Origin: Runella rosea
GTDB taxonomy: Bacteria; Bacteroidota; Bacteroidia; Cytophagales; Spirosomataceae
DNA length: 64,000 bases
Assembly: GCF_003325355.1 (NCBI RefSeq)
Contig: NZ_CP030850.1
Span: 2,790,001-2,854,000 of the forward strand
Direction: 5' to 3'
The notes under the pieces were generated by a model that had not been told where the DNA came from, made no database searches, and saw only the letters and a program-made list of their open reading frames with translations. Positions within the stretch are counted from its first letter, which is position 1. Each line of letters begins with the position of its first letter. Position numbers and translations under genes: made by a program. Below are positions 9,413 through 17,019 of this stretch, piece by piece.

Positions 9413-9560
9413 CGAACCGCTAACAAGGGTTTTGCGTCAGGCGGGCTGAAGTGCAAAATTCAACGGCAGTTTTACAATTTAACATTAGTAATAATATCAG
9501 CTTTTGTGCTTCGAAATCCCGCCCGAACGCCAAGCCAAAAAACGTTGACAGCCATTCATT
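9413..9560. repeat. attC-like palindromic site C
   Basis: An imperfect palindrome of about 148 bp whose ends are GAACCGCTAAC and GTTGACAGCCAT. The inner arms GGGTTTTGCGTCAGGCGGG (9427-9445) and CCCGCCCGAACGCCAAGCC (9518-9536) pair with small bulges. The middle contains GGCGGGCTGAAGTGC, TTCAACGGCAGT and TTTGTGCT, the same blocks in the same order as site B. It ends directly before the start codon of the third gene, so it also forms that gene's 5' leader. Confidence 0.75.
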
Positions 9561-9561
9561 T

Positions 9562-9936
9562 ATGACAAGACTAACTTTAATATTGATACTTATGACTTTT
9601 TTGACGAAAGGACAATCAACTCATGACGGACTTATTGGAGTTTATGAGTCAACTTCGAATGGATTTGAAAAATATTCAATTATAATTCTTGACAAGGACA
9701 ATCGATTCGCATACAAAGCGGGACTTGGAGGTTGTCAAGTTGAAGTAAAAGGAACTTGGATAATTGAGAAGAAAAAACTCAAATTGACTAACGACAATGA
9801 GTTCCTGAACAAAGAGACAGTTTATTATCCAAATCTCGGACTAACAACCTGGACTATTACAAGGAATGGAATTAAACCTGACGGATTAGTTGACAGTGGA
9901 TGTGTCAAGGACGATAAGTTGCACAGGAGAAGATGA
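9562..9936 (+). CDS. Small secreted lipocalin-like protein (cassette 3)
   Basis: A 124-residue protein. I start it at the ATG giving MTRLTLILILMTFLTKGQS, a signal peptide; the upstream in-frame extension would be translated from attC-like site C and has no sense. The mature part (GLIGVYES ... GTWIIEKKKLKLT) shows the short beta-strands of lipocalin-like or NlpE-like domains, including a G-x-W strand, and contains two Cys (CQVE, GCVK). The function is unknown. It is AT-rich, lies between attC-like sites C and D, and is on the same strand as cassettes 1 and 2. Confidence 0.65.
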   Translation: MTRLTLILILMTFLTKGQSTHDGLIGVYESTSNGFEKYSIIILDKDNRFAYKAGLGGCQVEVKGTWIIEKKKLKLTNDNEFLNKETVYYPNLGLTTWTITRNGIKPDGLVDSGCVKDDKLHRRR

Positions 9937-9951
9937 ACAGCTGCCAACAAA
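9932..9951. repeat. attC-like left half-site D (3' end of the array)
   Basis: The sequence GAACAGCTGCCAAC overlaps the cassette 3 stop codon. It matches the left ends of sites B (CTACCGCCAAC) and C (GAACCGCTAAC). No matching right end follows; the sequence changes into an unrelated tandem repeat. This looks like a truncated site that marks the 3' limit of the array. Confidence 0.45.
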
Positions 9952-9973
9952 ATGTACAAGAAATGTCCCCCAA

Positions 9974-10162
9974 GTTGTGCGTAGTCTTCCGTAGGGAGAC
10001 TGCGAACCAAAAATAATCAGAGTGTTTGCAACACGGTGAGTGCGCCAAAAGCCACCAAATACCCTGTTAATCCCTAGTTGTACGTAGTCTTCCGGAGGGA
10101 GACTGCGTACAAAAAATAATCAGCCTGTTTGTAACACGGTGAGTACCCCAAAAGCGGCTAAT
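9974..10162. repeat. Two-copy tandem repeat (103-bp period) with conserved hairpin, plus a remnant third copy
   Basis: Two copies of about 87 bp begin at 9974 and 10077 and share GTAGTCTTCC, GGGAGACTGCG, AAAAATAATCAG, AACACGGTGAGT and CCAAAAGC. In copy 2 the first two blocks form a hairpin (10079-10111) with a 15-bp stem containing two G-U pairs and the loop GGA. A fragment of a third copy, TAGGGAGACTGCAAACGCC, lies near 10197. The rest of the 520-base gap up to the DUF808 gene holds a small palindrome (AAAGCCTATAGGCTTT, 10348-10363) and no convincing gene. Confidence 0.75.
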
Positions 10163-10456
10163 TATTCTTCCAAAAACTGATTTCTTCACTCCAAGCTAGG
10201 GAGACTGCAAACGCCAAATAAATAGCCCGAACTAAAAACAATCCTGCTCTTAAACAAGTTGCAACCCTAAAAACCCTTCTCAGAGAAGAGCTATTGTTGG
10301 GAAGGTCACATACCTCAAATTTTAGAGAAACGTACTCCTGATCTATTAAAGCCTATAGGCTTTGCCCCAGAAGCAGGTGCTTTTTTTGCATCACCATGCC
10401 CGGGTAGTTAACAAAAAAAGATTTACTTTGGCATCCAAACAACTTTAAACAAAAAT

Positions 10457-11329
10457 ATGGCATCAGGCTTTTTTGCAATTTTAGACGACATAGCTGCTTT
10501 GATGGACGACGTGGCGGTTGCGGCCAAGCTCGCTACCAAAAAAACAGCCGGAATACTTGGTGATGACCTGGCCGTGAATGCCGAAAAATCAACCGGCTTT
10601 GTGTCATCCAGAGAAATCCCTGTGTTATGGGCCATTACCAAAGGATCCTTTATTAACAAGTTAATTATCATCCCAATAGCTTTATTGCTGAATATATTTT
10701 TACCGACTGCCATTATCGTCATACTCATACTGGGTGGTTTTTACCTCGCCTTTGAAGGTGTAGAAAAAATAGTAGAATACTTCTTTCATAAAAAACAACC
10801 TGCCCAACAAGCAGCCATTGGAGAAATGAAAGAGGATGCGGCTTTAGAAAAAACAAAAATAAAATCAGCCGTCACCACCGACTTTATCCTCTCTGTTGAA
10901 ATCGTTATTATTGCCTTAAGTACGGTTTTAAACAGTAGCTTAATTATGCAAATTTTAACCTTATCGGTGGTTTCCATATTAGCTACTGTGGGTGTTTATG
11001 GCATTGTAGCGCTGGTGGTTCGCATGGATGATGTTGGATTTAAGCTGATTGAAAAATCGAAGAAAAAAGGCTTTTTAAACACCCTCGGTCTGTTATTGGT
11101 AAGAACGTTACCCGTTGTTATCAAAGTATTTTCGGTGGTAGGAACCATAGCGTTACTACTTGTATCGGGGGGGATATTTGCGCACAACATCGACTATTTA
11201 CACCACATTTTACCCGAGTGGCCAACCCTCATAAAAGAATTTACTTTTGGTGTGATAGGCGGATTATTGGCTTTGGCTTTAGTGGCTGCTGCTAAAACAA
11301 TCCTTTCGTTATTTAGAAAAAATACCTGA
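10457..11329 (+). CDS. DUF808/YedI-like inner-membrane protein
   Basis: A 290-residue membrane protein of the DUF808 family (E. coli YedI). The N-terminus MASGFFAILDDIAALMDDVA is the family hallmark and is amphipathic. About six to seven hydrophobic segments follow from residue 70 (IIIPIALLLNIF, VILILGGFYLAFEGVEK, and so on) to the C-terminal ALALVAAAKTILSLF. The family's function is not established. Length is complete. It is the first of a same-strand group with two small membrane proteins 70 and 447 bases downstream. Confidence 0.88.
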   Translation: MASGFFAILDDIAALMDDVAVAAKLATKKTAGILGDDLAVNAEKSTGFVSSREIPVLWAITKGSFINKLIIIPIALLLNIFLPTAIIVILILGGFYLAFEGVEKIVEYFFHKKQPAQQAAIGEMKEDAALEKTKIKSAVTTDFILSVEIVIIALSTVLNSSLIMQILTLSVVSILATVGVYGIVALVVRMDDVGFKLIEKSKKKGFLNTLGLLLVRTLPVVIKVFSVVGTIALLLVSGGIFAHNIDYLHHILPEWPTLIKEFTFGVIGGLLALALVAAAKTILSLFRKNT

Positions 11330-11399
11330 TTCGAATGCCTGTTTTGCCTTTTGAAAATTAAAAACACGTTAAACCCTTATCATCAATAACCTCAATCAA

Positions 11400-11651
11400 A
11401 TGAAAAAGAACAACTTATTCGAAGACAAGAGTCTCGAAGAACTCAAAGCGACCAAAGCGAAATACCAAAAAATAGCCGCGGCAGTAGCAGGTCTTATGAC
11501 CGTAGCTATCATCTTTATTGTGTATGTAGCCATCAAAACTAAAAATTGGGGACAACTGGGTACCCTTGGGGTGATTGGAACATTATTACCTTTATTCATC
11601 AGTATCCAAAACTTGGATAAAGAGATCAAAAGAAGGGAACAAAATCTTTAA
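11400..11651 (+). CDS. Small two-helix membrane protein
   Basis: An 83-residue protein of unknown function. A charged N-terminal helix (FEDKSLEELKATKAKYQKI) precedes two hydrophobic segments (about residues 24-46 and 52-68), and the C-terminus is charged (LDKEIKRREQNL). The same plan, with similar ends, is seen in the next gene, so the two are likely paralogues by duplication. It follows the DUF808 gene by 70 bases. Confidence 0.72.
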   Translation: MKKNNLFEDKSLEELKATKAKYQKIAAAVAGLMTVAIIFIVYVAIKTKNWGQLGTLGVIGTLLPLFISIQNLDKEIKRREQNL

Positions 11652-11776
11652 ATGAATGTGCCCCGAAGCGGAGCACAAGCAGAGAGCAGTCAGTTTTTTT
11701 CGATATAATGCAAGGCATTATTACTTGATTTACAATCAGTTATCACCTGATCACAACTTTTGACCCTTACTGAAAA

Positions 11777-12064
11777 ATGAAACCCGAAAAAGTAGCCGCT
11801 TTTACCGACAATGAGTTACTCAAGCGAAGAAAATTGCTGAAAAGCACCCATACTTTTATCGTAGCCACGGGCATTGTCGCATTATTGGTACTGTGCGTGC
11901 TGTTTGGCTATTCTGTTGGCAAAGACGCTGCTACCGGCGGAAAAGGCACTTTTTATTACAAACCATTGATCCCATTTCTTCTGTTTTTTATTATTGGCAA
12001 CGGGGTTATTACGTCTGAACAAAAATCAATCCACGACGAAATCAAAAAAAGAAACCTAGAGTAA
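11777..12064 (+). CDS. Small two-helix membrane protein, paralogue of the preceding gene
   Basis: A 95-residue protein built like its upstream neighbour: a polar start (FTDNELLKRRKLLKS), one membrane segment (about 27-48), a glycine-rich loop (GKDAATGGKG), a second segment (about 62-77) and a polar end (IHDEIKKRNLE). The function is unknown. Similarity in layout and end motifs (E-I-K-K/R-R) suggests duplication. There are 125 bases between the two genes. Confidence 0.7.
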   Translation: MKPEKVAAFTDNELLKRRKLLKSTHTFIVATGIVALLVLCVLFGYSVGKDAATGGKGTFYYKPLIPFLLFFIIGNGVITSEQKSIHDEIKKRNLE

Positions 12065-12428
12065 CAACAAAAACGAGTACACGGAGAACGGGTAGCGGGT
12101 ACATGGAGAACGGTTAACGGATAGACAGTTAACAGCCATATTTATTAAAAAAAATATAAAAAATAATTTTTATAACACAATTATTTCCCCATTTTTGGTC
12201 AAATCGGGTCCAGAGTGTGAAACTTTCACCTCGAAAAGAAGCCTAACGCCCTCCCAAAGGGCATGGTATGGTTGTTTTGATAAATAGAGCCAGAGAGACA
12301 ATCTCTGAAAATGAACAAAGAGAAAGAGCGGCGAAATGGAAGAGCGGAATGTCTTACACATGGAAAAGAATCTTTCTCTTTGTTAAAATCAAATAACCAT
12401 TTTTTTAACAAAACATCTTTTCGTTAAA
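12065..12428. other. Intergenic region without a recognisable gene
   Basis: The first 60 bases hold a short imperfect direct repeat built on TACACGGAGAACGGG / TACATGGAGAACGG. The rest is AT-rich with a small dyad (GCCCT...AGGGC near 12250). Two short minus-strand frames are open but have no start context or recognisable protein features. The promoter of the Gln-rich gene should lie at its right end. Confidence 0.5.
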
Positions 12429-12701
12429 ATGGAAAACAACCAAAAAAGCGGAAATCAGAACCGAGATTCTGAGCAACGCAACAACCCTCAACAACAAGGT
12501 GACAAGTCGCAACAGGGACAAGGTCAAGGCCAAACCCAACGTCAAGACTCCGGCACTAAACAGCAGGAACAAAGACAACAAGGTGGGCAGACACAGCAGG
12601 GCGACCAAAGCCAACACCACCAACAGCGTAGCGGAGAAAGCGATGCTGATCGTGAGCTTCGTGAAGAGCAAAAACAACCTAATGATAGCCCAAGTCGCTA
12701 G
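12429..12701 (+). CDS. Gln/Gly/Ser-rich intrinsically disordered small protein
   Basis: A 90-residue, strongly hydrophilic protein made almost entirely of Gln, Asn, Ser, Gly, Asp, Glu, Lys and Arg, with no hydrophobic core, Cys or Trp. A short acidic/basic stretch (SDADRELREEQKQ) near the end could form a helix. There is no signal peptide. Composition resembles hydrophilin or stress-related disordered proteins, but no family can be claimed. An isolated gene ended by a strong terminator supports real expression. Confidence 0.65.
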   Translation: MENNQKSGNQNRDSEQRNNPQQQGDKSQQGQGQGQTQRQDSGTKQQEQRQQGGQTQQGDQSQHHQQRSGESDADRELREEQKQPNDSPSR

Positions 12702-12710
12702 CGATGGTTC

Positions 12711-12754
12711 ATAGAAAAGGGGGGATTCCACGGAATTCCCCCTTTTCTATTTTT
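12711..12754. terminator. Bidirectional terminator between convergent genes
   Basis: Stem ATAGAAAAGGGGGGATTCC pairs with GGAATTCCCCCTTTTCTAT (one mismatch) around a 2-base loop. It is flanked by TTTT on the plus side and sits between the Gln-rich gene and the convergent metallophosphoesterase, whose stop codon overlaps its right edge. Confidence 0.88.
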
Positions 12755-14309
12755 ATCGTACCCTAAAAATCCGATATGAAGTATAGGTTTTGCCGAAGGC
12801 ATCAGTCGTGCGAACAGTCAGTCGGTGCGTACCGGGTGGTAAATCTGTCGGTAATTTCCCCTGCCAAATGTGCGTCGAGACACTGGGCTTATCCATGCTC
12901 CAGCCAAAGATTTTGTCCAGTTTGGTGTCGTTGACGGTTGCTTCCAAATAGGCACTTTGTTGAAACATAAGCATATTTCCGGGGTCGCGCTGAGGAGTGA
13001 GCGCCAAAGGCGTCCAATTCGTTTGACCCGCCAATTGAAACTCTACCTTGGAGCGTGTCGAGCCCGCAAAAACATTGACCCGCAACTGCGTGGTATCTAG
13101 TTCTGTCTTGGACAGCTCATCGGACCAATAAATATTCATTTGATAGTCGTCTGGCCGACGAGCGGCTTTGAAGCGAATGGCATATTTGTTGCCGTCAAAC
13201 GTCAAAATAGAATAGCCATTGGGCGTTCCGTCGTTCATCGTTGCGTGCGGAATACCCGTTTCATCTTTCAGGCCGCACCACCAACTTCCCGAAATCGTGG
13301 CATTGACAAAATGATGATGCGGAGCCGCGTTGGTCCAGCCGTATTTTTCATCCACCCAAAAATTAATCATGGTGTGTGTATGTCCCGACGTCGAAAACGT
13401 ATGCGGGCGCTTTTCGATGAGCTGAAAGATTTCCTTTCGATTATCACAAATCACAATTGGAATGTGCATGAGCAAAACGACCAATTTGTCGTCGGGAACG
13501 TGGGCAAGGTAATTTTTAACAAACGCAATCTGCGCTTCCGTAAAATGGCCTTTGTATTTCCCGTCGGGGCCGAAATAAACGTTTTTGAGACCGATCAACG
13601 CCACTTGGCCTTCCTCAAAAGCGTAGGTGCTTGGGCCATAATAACGCTCGAATGTTTCATCACTGAACTGGTCATCAGAAGCCCCACGGTTAAAATCATG
13701 GTTACCGAAAATGTTGTACCAAGGCACCCCGATTTGCCCAATACTGCCGTTAATTTCCGCAAAAAGGTTGGGGTCATCAGCCACAATATCGCCCAATGAA
13801 ATGCCAAAACGCGCCTTGGTTCCGATACATTCTTCGACCACGTCGCGCGTTACGTAATTGACCTCCGTCAAGCCTCTCGTTTGCGTGTCGCTGAACAACA
13901 GCACCGAAAATTGCGTTTCTAGCTTCTGCTTCCACAACGGAAAATCAATGGAAACGGGCAGCGCTCCCGTCGGCGCTACTCCCTCCGACTTGGTAGAGGG
14001 CGAGCCGTTGGGTTTATGCAAATAATAATGTTTCGGCAAGTTATCGCTCGTGAGCGGAATAGCATACTCGGCAGGTTTAATCACAAAAAAGCCCGTATCA
14101 TCGCCCACGGGAAGCGCCCATTTACCGTTTTTATCGGTTTTTACCACTTCCTTCCCGTTGGAAACGCACACGTTGGCGATGCCCGGTTCGCCAGTCTCTT
14201 TTCGACTGTTTTTATTGAGGTCGTGGTAGACTGTGCCAGTGGCGGTGGTTTGGGCGAACGATTGGTGCGCCACAAACGCAAGCAGGAGGCTTAGAATAAC
14301 GTTTTTCAT
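12753..14309 (-). CDS. Secreted calcineurin-like metallophosphoesterase with beta domains
   Basis: A 518-residue exported phosphoesterase. A signal peptide (ending SFAQ) is followed by an N-terminal prealbumin/SdrD-like beta domain (VYHDLNKNSRKETGEPGIANV, about 25-110). The metallophosphatase core has FSDTQ (about 140), SLGDIVADD (about 171), GNHDF (about 202), LLMHIP (about 281) and GHTHTM (about 310), and a C-terminal beta domain runs from about 370 to the end. This three-part layout matches the MetallophosN/Metallophos/MetallophosC proteins of Bacteroidota. The substrate is unknown. It lies 60 bases downstream of the GH-like gene and probably in its operon. Confidence 0.88.
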   Translation of the reverse strand: MKNVILSLLLAFVAHQSFAQTTATGTVYHDLNKNSRKETGEPGIANVCVSNGKEVVKTDKNGKWALPVGDDTGFFVIKPAEYAIPLTSDNLPKHYYLHKPNGSPSTKSEGVAPTGALPVSIDFPLWKQKLETQFSVLLFSDTQTRGLTEVNYVTRDVVEECIGTKARFGISLGDIVADDPNLFAEINGSIGQIGVPWYNIFGNHDFNRGASDDQFSDETFERYYGPSTYAFEEGQVALIGLKNVYFGPDGKYKGHFTEAQIAFVKNYLAHVPDDKLVVLLMHIPIVICDNRKEIFQLIEKRPHTFSTSGHTHTMINFWVDEKYGWTNAAPHHHFVNATISGSWWCGLKDETGIPHATMNDGTPNGYSILTFDGNKYAIRFKAARRPDDYQMNIYWSDELSKTELDTTQLRVNVFAGSTRSKVEFQLAGQTNWTPLALTPQRDPGNMLMFQQSAYLEATVNDTKLDKIFGWSMDKPSVSTHIWQGKLPTDLPPGTHRLTVRTTDAFGKTYTSYRIFRVR

Positions 14310-14369
14310 TTTTAGATGCGTCAGAAATAGTAGGTAAAAGTGTTTTTTTAAGAATGCACTTTTGCCGTT

Positions 14370-16781
14370 TTATTTTTTCATCAACCAAATCTCCGTGACT
14401 TGTGAGCCGCGTTCTCCTTCGCCACAATTCCAAATAAATGTCACTTTTCCGTCGGCAGTAGCTTTTTGGGGAACGTCAAATTCGAAAATCGGCTGCTCGC
14501 CAGTTTGAAGAAAATCGTGGATAACAGACCCGTCGTCGGTGGTGAGTTTCATGCGTGAGCGAAAACGCCCCGTGTACGAAATCTTCATTCGGTACGACGA
14601 CTGCGGGTCCAGTTCATTGTACGCGATTTTCAGCGGTTGGTCATAAAGGGTTTTTGCCTGCTTCATCCACACACGCGGCGTTATCTGTCCTTTAAAACCC
14701 GTGGCTTTGATTTCATCCACCCATTCTTCACCCACCAAACCTACCCCAAATCCAATGCGGGGAGATTGCAAACTGCCGGGGTCTTTTTCCCAAGATACCT
14801 CCGACACCACGCGGTGCCAGCTTTCGGGAGAACCAAAATGATCGTAAAAGCCCCCAAGCCCAGGGTCAGTACGGCGAAGCAATTGGTCAATTTTCTGCAA
14901 TCGTTCGGTCTCATTGCCCAACTTTTCAATCTTTGATAATTGGTCTAAAAGGTAGGGCGCATCATTGAGAGGAATGTCGATATTATCCACAAAATTGCCC
15001 CGCCCCGACATGGCCCCGTGTTTAGAAATCGTCAACTGTGCCCCGATACTTCTATACAATGAATCCGCCAATGCAAAGCACTTGCGGCGGTAATCGGGCA
15101 GAATAGGCCATTTCCAGGCTTTTTCCAACGCCGTTTTTGCCCGCTGAATCGTGGCCAGTGAACTGCCAGATCGTACCCTTTCCAGAATATCTTTGGCTTC
15201 CTGCTCTACTTCAGTCTCGTACATCAGGCGACGGCGCGTGTAGGCATCGTAATACGCCCGAATCAGCCCCATCTGGAAGCGCGGATTTTGCAATAGTTCG
15301 GGCGAGGCGTTGTTTTCCATTGTCTGCCATTGCATCAGCGTTCGAGACACCGACTCATTGGTCATCAGGGGTCCTTTTAAATTGTTTTCCAACGCCACCA
15401 ACCCCTGCGCCACGGGTTCTTGATATTCAGGCCCAAAAAACAGGCGGGCGTAGTCACGCAGTGTTTCAATGACGGGCATGTCTGGATTCCAGTCCTGATC
15501 GCTCCACACAAATTTATTGACGTCGTCGTTGGTGCCTTCCGAGTAGCTAATGCTCCCCACACCGTATTCGTCCAAGGCATTATGAATCATTTTTTCATCG
15601 TGCGGGCGCGGATTGATGCTCTCCCGCCCGAGCGTCATGGCGTAGGCCAAATCCCAGTGTGGAACGGGGTATTGTGCGCTGTAATTGTGGGTAATATCGG
15701 GATAATGGCGAATCGGAATCGCAGGATTGATTACTTTGCGAATCTCCGCTACGGGCATTTTAACCCAAGGCCCAAACACCACGCCCCCAAACCACGGATA
15801 GTTGCGATTGACATGCGAATAAAACGCATCAAACCATTTTTTGGTGGGTCGAAATACCTGCGGCGACACCCATATTTTAGCTTTGGGATGGTATTTTTTT
15901 AACACAACGGCCATTTTCCCCAGCCATGCAAACATCACGTCAGGCTCTAAGTCGCCAGGGTCACCGCCTGGTACAAATACGTTGTCGAGTTGAGAAACGG
16001 TAGAGAAAATCTCGTGCCGCTCTTTCAATTCTTTTTGGATTGAATCAGGATGGGTGTAATTGGAGCCCATGTTGGGGTACCACATCCACACGTCCAAGCC
16101 GTATTCTTTACAAATCCGGGCTTGTTCCGCAATCATCTTGATGGCGGGCAGTTTCATATGCCGACTCGTGGCGTCGTCGTCAGTGCGTGGTGGCAATATT
16201 TCGATGCTGTTGGCCCCAAAAAGCGCTAATTCTCGAATGTATTGATCAAACTGCTCCACCGTAAAAGCATCGTAAGCGTTGGTTTTGGGGCGGTAGCCCA
16301 ACTGATGCCCGCGAACAGGGTACTTAGGACTCGTGGCCAACGCCAGCGTAGTCGGAACAGTAACCAGTGTATGGCTCATTTCCATTTTCCGCAAGAGCCG
16401 ACCCACACCGTACAAAATTCCGCGTGCATCTTTGCCCACAATAAAAACCGCTTTGGTGTCTGGCATCACCAATAACTTAAACCCTTCAGCGGCAATGGCG
16501 GGCAGTTTGCGAATCTCGTCACGTACTTTGGTCGGAAACGCTGACAAATCACTTTCCAACGCAATACCCACGTATGGCTTCCCATCCGACGGGAGTTTAT
16601 TCAAAAGGGGCCAATCCAAGCGGCTGCGTTTTTTTACTTCCTGTTGTAATATCTCAACACTTCGCCGCAACACCTGCTTATCAGAAATTGAAGTATAGAT
16701 TCGTGCCTCAGAAATATCAATGGTTTGGGCAAAACCCGAAAGACAGAACAACAACAAAAAAACAAATAGTATTTTATTCAT
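14370..16781 (-). CDS. Secreted glycoside-hydrolase-like protein of an uncharacterised family
   Basis: An 803-residue protein. I choose the ATG that opens the signal peptide MNKILFVFLLLFCLSGFAQ; ten residues of upstream in-frame sequence look non-coding. Residues about 20-150 resemble the alpha/beta domain that precedes GH20/GH67-type barrels, including GILYGVGRLLRKM. A probable TIM-barrel part begins at VRGHQLGYR and contains ELALFGANSIEILPP, VWMWYPNM, VFVPGGDPGD and IWVSPQ. The last 200 residues are helical, then beta. The same signatures recur in the gene at 42095. I cannot assign a CAZy family or catalytic pair. Secreted glycan hydrolysis is inference. Confidence 0.82.
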   Translation of the reverse strand: MNKILFVFLLLFCLSGFAQTIDISEARIYTSISDKQVLRRSVEILQQEVKKRSRLDWPLLNKLPSDGKPYVGIALESDLSAFPTKVRDEIRKLPAIAAEGFKLLVMPDTKAVFIVGKDARGILYGVGRLLRKMEMSHTLVTVPTTLALATSPKYPVRGHQLGYRPKTNAYDAFTVEQFDQYIRELALFGANSIEILPPRTDDDATSRHMKLPAIKMIAEQARICKEYGLDVWMWYPNMGSNYTHPDSIQKELKERHEIFSTVSQLDNVFVPGGDPGDLEPDVMFAWLGKMAVVLKKYHPKAKIWVSPQVFRPTKKWFDAFYSHVNRNYPWFGGVVFGPWVKMPVAEIRKVINPAIPIRHYPDITHNYSAQYPVPHWDLAYAMTLGRESINPRPHDEKMIHNALDEYGVGSISYSEGTNDDVNKFVWSDQDWNPDMPVIETLRDYARLFFGPEYQEPVAQGLVALENNLKGPLMTNESVSRTLMQWQTMENNASPELLQNPRFQMGLIRAYYDAYTRRRLMYETEVEQEAKDILERVRSGSSLATIQRAKTALEKAWKWPILPDYRRKCFALADSLYRSIGAQLTISKHGAMSGRGNFVDNIDIPLNDAPYLLDQLSKIEKLGNETERLQKIDQLLRRTDPGLGGFYDHFGSPESWHRVVSEVSWEKDPGSLQSPRIGFGVGLVGEEWVDEIKATGFKGQITPRVWMKQAKTLYDQPLKIAYNELDPQSSYRMKISYTGRFRSRMKLTTDDGSVIHDFLQTGEQPIFEFDVPQKATADGKVTFIWNCGEGERGSQVTEIWLMKK

Positions 16782-16816
16782 AATCAGATAGATATTAAAA
16801 CAAATAGTCAAAACAC

Positions 16817-16934
16817 GTAGGGGCGGGCCTTGCGTCCGCCCCTGTTTTGCGTCCGCCCCTGTTTGCGTCCGCCCTTTTTCGATGCGGTTAGAAATCTTTC
16901 GCGGTTACTGGGCAGACGCAAGGCCTGCCCCTAC
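16817..16934. repeat. GC-rich inverted repeat in an AT-rich gap
   Basis: GTAGGGGCGGGCCTTGCG at the left is the near-complement of CGCAAGGCCTGCCCCTAC at the right. Between them GCGTCCGCCCCTGTTT is repeated tandemly two to three times. A third partial copy (GCGGGCCTGCCCCTACGG) lies at 17008-17025. The elements look like a mobile or REP-type intergenic repeat. The sequence could also fold as a large hairpin between the two minus-strand genes. Confidence 0.75.
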
Positions 16935-17019
16935 GTTACATTTTACATTTATTATTTTAGGTTTTTCGGTTCATATACCAAAATATATTTGGGCGTCATA
17001 CGCCGTTGCGGGCCTGCCC

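Noticed and set aside
7191..10225. CRISPR array or insertion sequence as an explanation of the repeats
   Set aside because: Repeat units are long, few and palindromic, with genes rather than spacers between them. No cas gene, transposase or terminal inverted repeats flanking a transposase were seen.
13140..13799. 219-codon open frame on the plus strand
   Set aside because: Antisense to the metallophosphoesterase, whose metal motifs are complete.
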